Positions 29,845 through 39,695 of a stretch of DNA of 64,000 nt are shown here, in pieces. Both the position numbers and the translations under genes were made by a program. Position 1 is the stretch's first letter; each line of letters starts with the position of its first letter. This DNA is from Pseudomonas sp. TTU2014-080ASC (GTDB lineage: Bacteria > Pseudomonadota > Gammaproteobacteria > Pseudomonadales > Pseudomonadaceae): the NCBI RefSeq assembly GCF_001446935.1, contig NZ_LKKK01000001.1, forward strand, positions 1 through 64,000, read 5' to 3'. The notes under the pieces are model-generated. The model saw only the letters and a program-made list of their open reading frames with translations. It did not search any database and had not been told where the DNA came from.

Positions 29845-32800
29845 TTATGCCTCAACCAGCGCTAGCGCCTCCTCTACATCAACCGCCACAAGGCGTGAGC
29901 AACCCGGCTCGTGCATGGTAACGCCCATCAGTTGATCCGCCATTTCCATGGCGATCTTGTTGTGGGTGATATAAATGAACTGAACACTCTCTGACATTTC
30001 TTTAACCAACTTGGCGTAACGCCCGACGTTGGCATCATCAAGCGGGGCATCCACTTCATCCAGCATACAAAATGGTGCGGGATTAAGTTTGAAGATGGCA
30101 AAAACCAGCGCCAACGCCGTAAGCGCCTTCTCCCCCCCTGAAAGCAGATGAATTGTACTGTTCTTCTTGCCAGGCGGCCGCGCCATAATGGTTACGCCCG
30201 TGTCTAACAAATCCTCTCCGGTCAGCTCCAGATAAGCATTACCACCGCCGAATACTTTCGGGAACAGCGCCTGCAATCCGCCATTGATCTGATCAAAGGT
30301 CTCTTTGAAACGGTTGCGCGTTTCCTTATCAATCTTGCGAATGACGTTTTCGAGGGTCTCCAGCGCATCTTCAAGGTCAGCATTCTGCGCATCCAGATAG
30401 CGCTTTCGCTCAGATTGCTGCTGATACTCATCAATGGCCGCCAGGTTGATCGGGCCAAGACGCTGAATCCTGGCCGCCAGACGCTCAAGCTCCTCCTCCC
30501 AGGCTACCTCAGACGCTTCCGCCGGCAGGGTTTCGAGTACACCATGCAGGTCGTAGTTGTCTTCCTGCAGTTGCTCATGCAAGGTTTTGCGCCGAACCGT
30601 CAGCGATTGCCATTCCATGCGCTGCTGCTCAAGCTGCGTGCGCAACATCTGCGCCTGCTGCTCAGCCTGTGTGCGGCGCTTCTCGGCTTCACGCAGTTCG
30701 CGGTCTGCATCCTCCATCGCAACACGGGCCAGGCGCAGCTCATCGTCGACAGCCATGCGTTTCTCAAGCTGCTCTTCCAGCTTCAGGCGTAGCTCCTCAA
30801 GCGGTGCTTCCCCTTCTTCAAGGTTGAGACTGAGCTGCTCACGCCGCTCATGCAGGCGCTCGGCCTGTAACTTAAGACGCTCAAGCGCCTGCGCAGTGGA
30901 ATCATGCTGAGCCTTGAGAGAACCCAAGCGCACAGCTAACTGATGGGCGTGGTCCTTGTGCTGACGAGCCTCTTGCCGCAACCGGTCGAGACCTTCACGA
31001 ATCTGATCGCGACGGGCCAGCAGCTCTTCTCGCTGTTCGTTATCTGCCGCCATGCCGTCCAGAGCGTCTTGGAGTACCAGTCGGGACTCGCCGAGTTGCT
31101 CGACTTCCAGCTCACGCTGTTCGGCCAGCTCCTGTAACTCGTGGTCAAGCCGCGTGCGGCGTAGCATCAGCTGCTCCACCTTGGCTTGCCCAGCGGAAAG
31201 CTGCGCTTTCAGCTCAGCCACACGCCGCGCCTGATCCTGTGCCTGACGGCGTAGCTGCTCACGCTGCTCTTCAACCTCATGCTGCTGATCGCGCAGTTGT
31301 AGCAAACGCTCATCGAGCACGGCCAGATTGGCTTCACGCTCCTCGCATTCAAGCCCCAGCCGCTCGATTTCCTGACCACGCGCCAGCACACCGCTCTCTG
31401 CCTCGCTGGCGCGACGCACCCGCAAGAAGTTCCGGCCAACCCAGTAGCCATCGCGACTGACCAGGCTTTCACCATCAGCCAGCGAAGCCCGAGCCTGCAG
31501 CGCTGCATCAAGACTCTCGACAGGTTTCACTCGCCCGAGCCAAGGCGCCAGATCAGCGGCAGCCTCGACCTTATCCATCAAACTGCCAGCAATCCGCACG
31601 CCACTGCCCGCCGTACAGGCAAGACGCAGCTCACCCTGCTCAAACCGGCTGAAATCGAGGCCATTGAAGTCATCCAACACAACTGCTTGAAGATCGGCAC
31701 CCAGAACAGTCTCAACGGCCAGCTCCCAACCGCTTTCCACGCGCAAGCCTTCTGCCAGTCTCGACCGTGCCGCCAAGCCTTGGTCTTGCAGCCATTGGCC
31801 AGCCCCCTTGCCAGGATCCAGAGCTGCTTGTTGCAACGCCTCCAAGGATGCCAGACGACCGCTCAGACGTTGCAGATCGCCCTGGGCCTGCTGTTGCGAC
31901 TGCGTACTCGACTGGAGGTCAGCGCGAATTTGCTCAATACGCTCAGCGAACTGCTGATCTTCAATTTGCAGTTCTTCGAGGGCGATCTCACCCGCAGCGA
32001 TCTGCTCACCGAGCTCAATGATCGCGGCATCTTCCGGGTCAGCAGCAAGTTGCTGCAGCTCGTCACTTAGGCGGCGCTGGCGCTCGCTCAGACGCTCCAG
32101 ACTTTGCTCAAGCTGAGCGATGCGAGACTGCTGAACTTCTGCCTGGCGACGCGGCTCCGCGCTGCGCTGATTGAAGCTGTCCCACTGCTCCTGCCATCCC
32201 TGCATGGCACCTTCGGATTCTTCCAATGCCGCAGCCGACTCTTCAGCAGCGGCATTGCTCAGTTCAAGCTCTGGCTCCAGCATGGCAAGCTCTTCACCCA
32301 GCGTTGCCAACAACGTGGTGTCGTGCCCCAGATGCGACTCAGTTTCCTGCCGGGCTCGCTCTGCTTCACGCAGGTCATCCTGTAGCTGGCGCAGTCGCTG
32401 CTGACCATGCTGGATGCTCTGCTCAATACGAGCGATATCTGCGCCAACTGAGTAAAAGCGTCCCTGCACCAGATTGAAGCGCTCACTCAGCTCATGATGG
32501 CCATCGCGTAAGCGCTCGATGCTGGCATCTGCGCTGCGTTGCTCAGCGACCAAGGCCTCAAAACTGACCTCTTGGTTGCCGATAATAGCTTCGCGCTGTC
32601 CGACCTGCTCGTTAAGAGCCTGCCAGCGCAACGCAGTCAGCTGAGCCTTGAGCTGACGCTCTTCGGCTTTAAATTCCTGGTACTTCTCGGCAGCCTGCGC
32701 CTGACGATGCAAACGCTCCAGCTGGCGCTCCAGCTCTTCGCGCAGGTCAGTCAGTCGCGCCAGGTTTTCTTGGGTGCGGCGAATACGGCTTTCGGTTTCA

Positions 32801-33333
32801 CGCCGACGTTCCTTATATTTGGAAATACCTGCCGCCTCTTCGATGAAGTTGCGCAAGTCTTCCGGCTTGGCCTCGATGAGCTTGGAAATCATCCCCTGCT
32901 CAATAATCGAATAACTACGCGGGCCAAGGCCTGTACCCAAAAAGATATCGGTAATATCGCGGCGGCGGCACTTGGTGCCATTTAGGAAGTAAGTATTCTG
33001 GCCATCGCGTGTCACGCGACGGCGAATGGAAATTTCGTTATAGCCCGCATACTCGCCCGTAAGCGTGGCATCCGAGTTGTCGAATACCAGCTCAATTGAG
33101 GCTTGCGTTACGGGCTTACGGGTGTTGGATCCGTTGAAGATGACATCGGTCATCGACTCGCCGCGCAGATTTTTCGCCGAACTTTCGCCCATAACCCAGC
33201 GAACGGCATCGATAATGTTCGATTTGCCGCAGCCATTTGGACCAACAACCGCCGCCATGTTACTGGGGAAAGTTACTGTTGTAGGGTCAACGAAAGATTT
33301 GAAACCGGCCAGCTTAATGCACTTGAGCCGCAT
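29845..33333 (-). CDS. smc: Chromosome segregation ATPase Smc
   Basis: 1162 aa. SMC dimers compact and segregate the chromosome with ScpAB. The N-terminal head has Walker A GPNGCGKSN. Two long coiled-coil arms (about 170-500 and 660-1000, rich in Glu, Gln, Leu and Arg) flank a hinge (about 510-650). The C-terminal head has the ABC signature LLSGGEKALTALAL and Walker B FCMLDEVDAPLDD. AAGGAAGG precedes ATG 33333. It starts 12 bp after the gntR gene, so the two are probably cotranscribed. Confidence 0.98.
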   Translation of the reverse strand: MRLKCIKLAGFKSFVDPTTVTFPSNMAAVVGPNGCGKSNIIDAVRWVMGESSAKNLRGESMTDVIFNGSNTRKPVTQASIELVFDNSDATLTGEYAGYNEISIRRRVTRDGQNTYFLNGTKCRRRDITDIFLGTGLGPRSYSIIEQGMISKLIEAKPEDLRNFIEEAAGISKYKERRRETESRIRRTQENLARLTDLREELERQLERLHRQAQAAEKYQEFKAEERQLKAQLTALRWQALNEQVGQREAIIGNQEVSFEALVAEQRSADASIERLRDGHHELSERFNLVQGRFYSVGADIARIEQSIQHGQQRLRQLQDDLREAERARQETESHLGHDTTLLATLGEELAMLEPELELSNAAAEESAAALEESEGAMQGWQEQWDSFNQRSAEPRRQAEVQQSRIAQLEQSLERLSERQRRLSDELQQLAADPEDAAIIELGEQIAAGEIALEELQIEDQQFAERIEQIRADLQSSTQSQQQAQGDLQRLSGRLASLEALQQAALDPGKGAGQWLQDQGLAARSRLAEGLRVESGWELAVETVLGADLQAVVLDDFNGLDFSRFEQGELRLACTAGSGVRIAGSLMDKVEAAADLAPWLGRVKPVESLDAALQARASLADGESLVSRDGYWVGRNFLRVRRASEAESGVLARGQEIERLGLECEEREANLAVLDERLLQLRDQQHEVEEQREQLRRQAQDQARRVAELKAQLSAGQAKVEQLMLRRTRLDHELQELAEQRELEVEQLGESRLVLQDALDGMAADNEQREELLARRDQIREGLDRLRQEARQHKDHAHQLAVRLGSLKAQHDSTAQALERLKLQAERLHERREQLSLNLEEGEAPLEELRLKLEEQLEKRMAVDDELRLARVAMEDADRELREAEKRRTQAEQQAQMLRTQLEQQRMEWQSLTVRRKTLHEQLQEDNYDLHGVLETLPAEASEVAWEEELERLAARIQRLGPINLAAIDEYQQQSERKRYLDAQNADLEDALETLENVIRKIDKETRNRFKETFDQINGGLQALFPKVFGGGNAYLELTGEDLLDTGVTIMARPPGKKNSTIHLLSGGEKALTALALVFAIFKLNPAPFCMLDEVDAPLDDANVGRYAKLVKEMSESVQFIYITHNKIAMEMADQLMGVTMHEPGCSRLVAVDVEEALALVEA

Positions 33334-33345
33334 GTACCGCCTTCC

Positions 33346-34002
33346 TTAGGAATCCTCCAGGGCTGCCAAAACCAGCTGGCAATTATGTTCAGCATAACTC
33401 AGGAGCAACTGGCGAATGGCCTGTTTATCACGGCTAACCATCGCCTGCAGCAGGGAGTCGAATGTAGCAAAAAACTTATGCATCTCGCCTTTACGTTTTT
33501 CCAGCGACAGATAATAAGTTCGCGTTACAGCCGGCACCAGATCTTCAATAATCTGTTGCAGATATGGATTGCGAGCAAATGGGAACGTCGCACGCAGTAT
33601 ATTGAAACTGCCACTAATAAAGTCCCTGATATCGTCCCTTTCAAGCGCAGAGCGTAATTGTGCCTTGTGCATCTCAAAAGGTTTCAGTTCGGCTTCGCTT
33701 TCCCAGTTATCGACCACTGCTGAAGCGAGCAGTATGTAAAGCTCAACGCCGATCGCGTACAGGCTTCTTACTTTCTCAGGAGTCAGTTCAGCAACATGTG
33801 CGCCACGGCGCGGCAGGATCACAACCAGATGTCTGCGCTCCAGAATCAGGAGAGCTTCACGAACCGAGCCACGACTGACATCAAGAGCCTGGGTTACTTT
33901 CTGCTCTTGAATCCTCTCCTTGGCTTTTAACTCTCCATAAATAATGCGTTCAGCGATGTGGCTTGCGATTTGTTCGGCGAGACTGTCCGGTGCCTTAAAC
34001 AT
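33346..34002 (-). CDS. GntR-family (FadR/FCD type) transcriptional regulator
   Basis: 218 aa from ATG 34002, which has TGAGGA upstream; the frame extends to 34062 without a better site. The N-terminal winged helix (about 5-70; KVTQALDVSRGSVREALLILE) is of GntR type. The C-terminal all-helical FCD-like domain carries scattered His/Asp/Glu residues of a possible metal/ligand site. Pseudomonas genomes keep a GntR regulator just before smc. Its ligand and targets are not evident. Confidence 0.9.
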   Translation of the reverse strand: MFKAPDSLAEQIASHIAERIIYGELKAKERIQEQKVTQALDVSRGSVREALLILERRHLVVILPRRGAHVAELTPEKVRSLYAIGVELYILLASAVVDNWESEAELKPFEMHKAQLRSALERDDIRDFISGSFNILRATFPFARNPYLQQIIEDLVPAVTRTYYLSLEKRKGEMHKFFATFDSLLQAMVSRDKQAIRQLLLSYAEHNCQLVLAALEDS

Positions 34003-34300
34003 ACGGATATTCCTCAGGCCTGTGCGCCTGACTAAAAGAGATAAACGGGAGGGGGCATACATCCTGGATAAGCCACCGCAATCCTTGGCGAAAGCTTGGT
34101 AATGCAGAAGCCCAGTGTAACACAGGGCATTTAAAGGCCATAGGTCACGAGCTCATGCAGACAGTGATGCACCGCCCCCAACCTGACCTATCAATAAGCT
34201 CAAAACCAAGGACGACCCATAACTCACAGCCATGCGCTCAAAAAATCTGGTACATAGCCTATAAAGGCTGATACCCAAACCACCTTCAAGTTGGTCGCCT

Positions 34301-34933
34301 ATGAACTGGGATACTTGGTGCTTATTCAGCGGTGCCGCGCTGATAGTAATTCTGATACCCGGCCCACTATCACTGCTGATGGTTAGCAATAGCCTGAACT
34401 ATGGTCTGAGGCGCTCCATACCCGCATTCGCTGGTGGCGTCAGTGCATCTATTGGCCTGCTTACAGCCTCAGCACTCGGCCTAGGCGCACTTTTAGCGGC
34501 CTCCGAACAGCTGTTTAGTCTGTTAAAAGTATTGGGGGCACTTTATCTGTTCTACTTGGGATGGCAGAGCTGGGTAGCCGCAAAAGCGCAACGCCACCCC
34601 ACTGCCGACCAGACCCCGCTCAACCCGAGCGCCAGCAGCCTGTTCGCCAAAGCATTTGCGCTAGGAGCCAGCAACCCAAAGGATCTCCTCTTTTTTGCAG
34701 CATTTCTTCCACAATTTATTAACCCCGGCACTCCAATTCATCTGCAACTGATGACAATGATTGCGACTTGGGCCGTGCTGGACCTGTGCTGCAAACTGTT
34801 CTACGGCGTGGGTGCACAGAAACTGGCCAAACACCTGCGCTCAGAACGTGGCCATGTATGGTTCAACCGCATCAGCGCAGGCCTTTTCGGCGGAGCCGGT
34901 GCCCTATCCTTACTCAGCAGCCGCTCAATCTGA
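34301..34933 (+). CDS. LysE/RhtB-family amino-acid exporter
   Basis: 210 aa with five to six hydrophobic membrane segments. The N-terminal IPGPLSLLMVSNSLNYGLRRS pattern and the central NPKDLLFFAAFLPQFI motif are diagnostic of the RhtB/LysE family, which exports amino acids such as homoserine, threonine or leucine. The substrate cannot be told. No strong ribosome-binding site precedes ATG 34301. It is a single gene, and its stop overlaps the 3' end of the broken GNAT gene on the other strand by 9 bp. Confidence 0.88.
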   Translation: MNWDTWCLFSGAALIVILIPGPLSLLMVSNSLNYGLRRSIPAFAGGVSASIGLLTASALGLGALLAASEQLFSLLKVLGALYLFYLGWQSWVAAKAQRHPTADQTPLNPSASSLFAKAFALGASNPKDLLFFAAFLPQFINPGTPIHLQLMTMIATWAVLDLCCKLFYGVGAQKLAKHLRSERGHVWFNRISAGLFGGAGALSLLSSRSI

Positions 34934-35488
34934 CAACCCTGCAGCGGCTAAGCTCAGGAACTCGGAAGACTCTACTGCGTAGAGCAGATGCCGCGATAGC
35001 GGGCTGTTTGACGGAAAATCAGGATGATCAAAACGCGCACGAAAGCGCATACCCAGGCGCTTCATGACAGCTTCAGATCGGCTATTGCGCTCAGCAGTAA
35101 ATGCTACAACCTCGGTTAGGCCGAGATCTTCAATTGCAAACGCAAGACAAGCACGCGCAGCCTCTGAGGCATAACCCAAGCCCCAAAAACTACGCCGCAG
35201 ACGCCAGCCAATTTCAGTACAAGGGGAAAAGGAAAATTTGACAGGCTGATGATGCAAGCCGGGGAACCCGACAAAACGGCCCGATTGGCGCTCTTGCAAA
35301 GCCCAGAAAACCCACCCCTGAGCCGCTATAAAACCTTGGCAGCGCTGGGCAAGTGCATCACTCTATTCACGCGTCAGGCATGCGGAAAAATAGCGCATCA
35401 CCTCAGGGTCTGCATTCAACTCAGCAAATCCATCAAGATCGGCTTGCTGCCATGGCCTGATAATCAGGCGCGGTGTTTTCAGCTCCAT
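34925..35488 (-). pseudogene. GNAT-family N-acetyltransferase interrupted by an amber codon
   Basis: Reading from ATG 35488 gives MELKTPRLIIRPWQQADLDG, the normal start of a RimJ/RimL-type acetyltransferase. The frame continues to codon 41 and then meets TAG at 35365-35363. After the stop the same frame runs on without a shift to 34925 with acetyl-CoA-binding sequence (RRSFWGLGYASEAARACLAFA) and the usual C-terminus. Without the stop the protein would be 187 aa. The codon stands in LTRE*SD, where relatives tend to have Gln or another polar residue, so a single C-to-T change (CAG to TAG) would explain it. A restart at TTG 35299 would give only the C-terminal 124 aa. A recent mutation, a sequencing error or amber read-through are all possible. 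Confidence 0.85.
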
Positions 35489-35522
35489 AGAAGCCTCTGA
35501 CAGTTTGACGCCCAGACTGCCG

Positions 35523-36503
35523 CTAGCCTTTTTCTGACGACACCGTACTCAACTCAAATGGACTGCTGCTGCGCCGATGGTTGCGATCCTCGCGCGGCGT
35601 TGCACCAAAGAAGTTACGGTAAGCACTGGAGAAATGTGGTCCGGATGAAAAGCCACACGATAGCCCGATCTGAATGATCGACTTACTGGTCTGCATCAGC
35701 AACTGGCGCGCTTTGTTGAGGCGCAACTCCAAGTAGTACTGACTGGGTACGCGATTAAGGTATTGCTTGAAAATACGCTCCAACTGACGACGGGAAACGC
35801 AGACATGCTGGGCAATCTCGTCAGTGGTAAGCGGCTCTTCAATATTGGCCTCCATGAGCAAGACAGCCTGGGTCAGCTTAGGATGGCTTGAGCCCAAACG
35901 GTTCTGCAGCGGAATGCGCTGACGCTCACCGCCTTCGCGGATGCGCTCTACCACTAACTCTTCTGAGACAGCACCAGCCAGCTCCGAACCATAATCCCGA
36001 GCCAGAATAGCCAGCAACAGGTCAAGTACGGCGAGGCCACCGCACGCGGTCAGACGATCACGATCCCAGTCAAACAGGTGGTTAGTGGCAATCACCTTGG
36101 GGAAGCGCTCGCTGAAATCATCCTGCCAGCGCCAATGCACAGCAGCACGATAACCATCCAGCAAGCCCATTTGCGCCATTGGATAGACCCCGGCAGAAAT
36201 ACCAGCCAGCACACACCCCGACCGCACCAACTGCTTAAGCGCCGAACTCAGGGCAGCAGGCATTTGAGTTGGTGCTTCGTCGGCCAGCAGAAACAGCCTC
36301 TCCAAGCCTTCAAGTTTTCCAGCCCAATGCTCACCCGGTAGAACCCAAGCGCCTGGCTCGGTCGTTTCAACCTGCAGAAAACGCAGCTCATAGACGACCT
36401 CAGGATGCACCCGATGCGCCACCTGCAAAGCTTCTTCAGCTAGCGCCAAGGTCAGCGGACGGGTTCCCGGCCAAATCAGAAAGCCAACACGATGTACATT
36501 CAT
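35523..36503 (-). CDS. argR: ArgR, AraC-family arginine-responsive regulator
   Basis: 326 aa. The N-terminal GATase1/DJ-1-like domain (about 1-200; VGFLIWPGTRPLTLALAEE, AGISAGVYPMAQ) is the arginine-sensing part. The C-terminal AraC domain (about 215-315) has two helix-turn-helix motifs (EIAQHVCVSRRQLERIFKQY and IIQIGLSCGFSSGPHFSSAY). Pseudomonas ArgR activates arginine uptake and the AST catabolic pathway and represses synthesis. It is the last gene of aotJQMP-argR, 64 bp after aotP, and should activate that operon through the site near 39861. Confidence 0.94.
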   Translation of the reverse strand: MNVHRVGFLIWPGTRPLTLALAEEALQVAHRVHPEVVYELRFLQVETTEPGAWVLPGEHWAGKLEGLERLFLLADEAPTQMPAALSSALKQLVRSGCVLAGISAGVYPMAQMGLLDGYRAAVHWRWQDDFSERFPKVIATNHLFDWDRDRLTACGGLAVLDLLLAILARDYGSELAGAVSEELVVERIREGGERQRIPLQNRLGSSHPKLTQAVLLMEANIEEPLTTDEIAQHVCVSRRQLERIFKQYLNRVPSQYYLELRLNKARQLLMQTSKSIIQIGLSCGFSSGPHFSSAYRNFFGATPREDRNHRRSSSPFELSTVSSEKG

Positions 36504-36567
36504 GCTGGCAGTCTAGGTGTTGGGGGCCAAATGGGCATTGCTTCAATCCTTAAAGCCAGGACGAGGA

Positions 36568-37332
36568 TTACTTCAAACTGCCAGACAGGAACTGCTGAAG
36601 ACGCTCAGAGCTGGGGTTAGCCAACACCTCTCGCGGGCAGCCGGTCTCTTCAACCAAACCTTTATGCAGGAACACCAACTGGTTAGATACCTCACGGGCA
36701 AAGCCCATTTCGTGAGTCACCACCACCATCGTACGACCTTCCTGAGCGAGATCCTGCATTACTTTGAGGACTTCACCCACCAACTCAGGATCCAGTGCTG
36801 AAGTTGGCTCGTCAAACAGCATGACCTCAGGCTCCATAGCCAGCGCACGAGCAATCGCCACCCGCTGCTGCTCGCCACCGCTCATATGGGCCGGATATGC
36901 ATGCTTGCGATGCGCCACCCCAACTTTACTCAGGTAATACTCAGCTTTTTCCACGGCTTCGCGCTTATTCATGCCCAGCACCTGAACGGGCGCTTCGATG
37001 ACGTTATCCAGCACATTCATGTGCGACCACAGGTTGAAGTGCTGAAACACCATCGACAGACGCGAGCGCATCTTTTGCAGCTGCTTGTCATCTGCAGCGC
37101 GCAGCGAGCCGTCCTTGCTAGGACGCAGTTTCAGCTCTTCGTTATTAAGCAGAATGCGGCCACTGTGGGGCTGCTCCAGCAAATTGATGCAGCGAAGGAA
37201 GGTGCTTTTGCCCGACCCGCTTGAGCCAATGATGCTGATGACATCTCCGGCCTTGGCAGCCAGAGACACGCCCTTCAATACCTCATGATCGCCGTAGCGC
37301 TTGTGCAGATCCTGTACTTCGAGTTTGTACAT
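36568..37332 (-). CDS. aotP: Arginine/ornithine ABC transporter ATPase
   Basis: 254 aa, HisP-like polar amino-acid transporter ATPase. Walker [10 protein letters not shown], signature [15 protein letters not shown], Walker [21 protein letters not shown] and the H-loop VVVTHEMGF are all present. It energises uptake by AotQM with binding protein AotJ. It lies 69 bp after aotM. The aotO gene found at this position in P. aeruginosa is absent. Confidence 0.95.
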   Translation of the reverse strand: MYKLEVQDLHKRYGDHEVLKGVSLAAKAGDVISIIGSSGSGKSTFLRCINLLEQPHSGRILLNNEELKLRPSKDGSLRAADDKQLQKMRSRLSMVFQHFNLWSHMNVLDNVIEAPVQVLGMNKREAVEKAEYYLSKVGVAHRKHAYPAHMSGGEQQRVAIARALAMEPEVMLFDEPTSALDPELVGEVLKVMQDLAQEGRTMVVVTHEMGFAREVSNQLVFLHKGLVEETGCPREVLANPSSERLQQFLSGSLK

Positions 37333-37401
37333 GGGGCTTTACTCTGTTGAATCAGTCGCCCGGCAGACGACTTGGACAAAAATGTTCGGTCGTAACCGGC
37401 C

Positions 37402-38100
37402 TCAGGATTTACGTGGCGCTAAATAGGACAGCCAACGGCGCTCGGCAAGCTTAAACAGCCTGACCAAAATAAAGGTCAATACCAGATAAAACAGGCCAGC
37501 CGTGATAAACGCCTCAAATGGCAGGTAATACTGAGAGCTCACCGTTCGCGCCGCTCCAGTGATATCGATCAGGGTGACGATCGACGCCAAGCTGGTGCTA
37601 TGCAGCATCATGATCACTTCATTGCTGTACTGCGGCAGCGCCCTACGCAGCGCCGATGGCAGCAAAATGCGCCTATACAACTTGCCACGCGACATGCCCA
37701 TCGCCTTGGCGGCCTCAATCTCACCGTGCGGCGTGACCTTCAGACTGCCAGCCAGAATTTCGGCCGTGTAGGCACTGGTGTTGATTGCAAACGCTAGGCA
37801 CGCGCAAAAGGTCGCACTGGAGAAATACGGCCACAGGCTGCTTTCGCGCACCCAATCAAACTGGGCAAGTCCGTAATAGATCAGAAACAACTGCACCAAC
37901 ATCGGAGTGCCACGAATCACATAGGTGTAGAGCCAGGCGGGAAAGTTCACCCACGCCGACTTCGACACCCGCATCAGTGCCAGCGGGACCGCAGCCGCTA
38001 AGCCTAAGGCCAAGGAAATCACCAACAGCTTCAGGGTAACGACCAGACCTTCAAAATAAAGCGGTAGGTTTTCCCAGATCACATTCACATCAAAAATCAT
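37402..38100 (-). CDS. aotM: Arginine/ornithine ABC transporter permease AotM
   Basis: 232 aa, HisM-type permease with about five membrane segments (VTLKLLVISLALGLAAAVPLAL at the start) and the EAA loop AAKAMGMSRGKLYRRILLP that contacts the ATPase. The RGTPMLVQLFLIYYGL motif is typical of the polar amino-acid family. It lies 14 bp after aotQ, so the pair is cotranscribed and forms the membrane channel. Confidence 0.94.
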   Translation of the reverse strand: MIFDVNVIWENLPLYFEGLVVTLKLLVISLALGLAAAVPLALMRVSKSAWVNFPAWLYTYVIRGTPMLVQLFLIYYGLAQFDWVRESSLWPYFSSATFCACLAFAINTSAYTAEILAGSLKVTPHGEIEAAKAMGMSRGKLYRRILLPSALRRALPQYSNEVIMMLHSTSLASIVTLIDITGAARTVSSQYYLPFEAFITAGLFYLVLTFILVRLFKLAERRWLSYLAPRKS

Positions 38101-38114
38101 CGCTGCGCCCTCTC

Positions 38115-38804
38115 TTACAGCTCAGCGGCTTTGATGCCGACCGAATAGCGTTTTTCCAGGTAACGCAGGGCCAGCAGGGACACACTGGTAATCACCAGAT
38201 ACAAGCCTGCCACTGCCAGGTAAAACGTGAATGGCTCACGGGTAGCGTCCGCTGCACTTTTGGCCTTGAACATCATGTCTTGCAAGCCAACCACCGAAAT
38301 AAGCGCAGTAGCCTTGGCCAACACCAGCCAGTTATTGGTAAACCCCGGGATCGCGAAGCGGATCATCTGCGGAACCAGAATCCGGAAAAATACCTGACGG
38401 TTACTCAAGCCATAGGCCAGACCTGCTTCAGCCTGACCCTTAGGGATCGCCATAAAGGCTCCACGGAACGTCTCTGACAGGTATGCCCCGAAGATAAAGC
38501 CCATCGTGAATACACCGGCAACAAACGGATTAATGTCGATGTAATCGTCATAACCAACCATGGGGGCCAAGCGATTCACCATATCCTGACCTCCATAGAA
38601 GATCAGCAGGATCAAAACCAGATCAGGGATACCGCGAATGACGGTGGAGTATGTCTCACCCAGAATAGACAGCCACTTCACCGGAGACAGCCGGCAAGCC
38701 GCCCCCAGCAGCCCGAGAACAATCGCAACCGCCATCGACGTCAGCGCAAGCGCCAGAGTGACCCAAGCCCCTTCAAGGATGGTTAAGCCGTAGCCGTTAA
38801 GCAT
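38115..38804 (-). CDS. aotQ: Arginine/ornithine ABC transporter permease AotQ
   Basis: 229 aa, HisQ-type permease with five hydrophobic segments, the RGIPDLVLILLIFYGGQ motif and an EAA-like loop AGLAYGLSNRQVFFRILVPQ. It pairs with AotM. It lies 111 bp downstream of aotJ, with a strong hairpin in between. Confidence 0.94.
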   Translation of the reverse strand: MLNGYGLTILEGAWVTLALALTSMAVAIVLGLLGAACRLSPVKWLSILGETYSTVIRGIPDLVLILLIFYGGQDMVNRLAPMVGYDDYIDINPFVAGVFTMGFIFGAYLSETFRGAFMAIPKGQAEAGLAYGLSNRQVFFRILVPQMIRFAIPGFTNNWLVLAKATALISVVGLQDMMFKAKSAADATREPFTFYLAVAGLYLVITSVSLLALRYLEKRYSVGIKAAEL

Positions 38805-38851
38805 GCACCGCCTACCTCATACAAACGCAGAGCGCCTGAAACAGAATGAAA

Positions 38852-38890
38852 AAAGTGGCGCAAACCCTTAATCACGGTTTACGCCACTTT
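38852..38890 (-). terminator. Attenuating hairpin between aotJ and aotQ
   Basis: Stem AAAGTGGCG-C-AAACC (38852-38866) with GGTTT-A-CGCCACTTT (38876-38890), one mismatch, followed on the minus strand by a T-run. It looks like a partial terminator that leaves the binding protein more abundant than the rest of the transporter. Confidence 0.75.
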
Positions 38891-38915
38891 CTAAAACCTC
38901 AGAGAGCTGGACGTA

Positions 38916-39695
38916 TCAGTTGCCGTATACGTCAAAGCCGAAGTATTTGTCCTGTACTTCCTTGTACTTACCATTGGCACGGATCGCCAGAATGGCCGCA
39001 CTGATCTTCTCAGCGAGCACTTTGTCACCTTTACGCACAGCAATGCCCTGACCTTCACCAAAGTACTTCACATCCGTGAAATCCGGCCCCACAAAGGCGA
39101 AGCCCTTACCAGCGTCAGTCTTCAGGAAGCCATCCTCGATGTTCACCGAGTCAGCCAGCGTTGCATCCAGACGCCCAGCAGTGAGATCCAGGAAAACCTC
39201 ATTCTGCGAGGTGTAACGGACAATTTCAGCACCATCTTTGGCCAAAACATCAGTGGCGTAACGGTCGTAAACGGAAGAACGCTGCACACCGATCTTTTTA
39301 CCTTTCAGATCAGTTTTCACATCATTCAGCACCGCACCCTCTTTCATCGCCAGCTTGGCGGGCGTGGCGTAGTACTTGCCGGTGAAATCAACTGAACGCT
39401 TGCGGTCTTCAGTGATGGACATCGAAGACAGCACAGCGTCGAACTTACGGACTTTCAGCGCCGGGATGAGGCCATCGAACTCCTGCTCGATCCATTTGCA
39501 CTCAACCTTCATTTCCTCGCACAGCGCTACACCGATGTCGTAATCAAAACCACTGATCTTTCCATCCGGAGTTTTAAACGCAAACGGCGGATAGGCCGCC
39601 TCAATACCGATGCGCAGAGGCTTGGCTTCATCTGCAATAACCAGCGGAGACAGCATAGACAGCGCCAGCGCGCCGAGCAGTGCAATCTTCTTCAT
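38916..39695 (-). CDS. aotJ: Arginine/ornithine periplasmic binding protein
   Basis: 259 aa. The signal peptide ([21 protein letters not shown]) is followed by a family 3 polar amino-acid-binding protein. The early [19 protein letters not shown] and [14 protein letters not shown] motifs are typical of HisJ/ArgT/AotJ. AAGGAG precedes ATG 39695 at ideal distance. It is the first gene of aotJQMP-argR, with an ArgR-type site about 165 bp upstream. Confidence 0.95.
   Translation of the reverse strand: MKKIALLGALALSMLSPLVIADEAKPLRIGIEAAYPPFAFKTPDGKISGFDYDIGVALCEEMKVECKWIEQEFDGLIPALKVRKFDAVLSSMSITEDRKRSVDFTGKYYATPAKLAMKEGAVLNDVKTDLKGKKIGVQRSSVYDRYATDVLAKDGAEIVRYTSQNEVFLDLTAGRLDATLADSVNIEDGFLKTDAGKGFAFVGPDFTDVKYFGEGQGIAVRKGDKVLAEKISAAILAIRANGKYKEVQDKYFGFDVYGN

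Noticed and set aside
37333..37401. Loss of aotO between aotM and aotP as a lineage-specific event
   Set aside because: The gene is absent here, but other pseudomonads such as P. putida, as I recall, also have aotJQMP without aotO, so it is not unusual.
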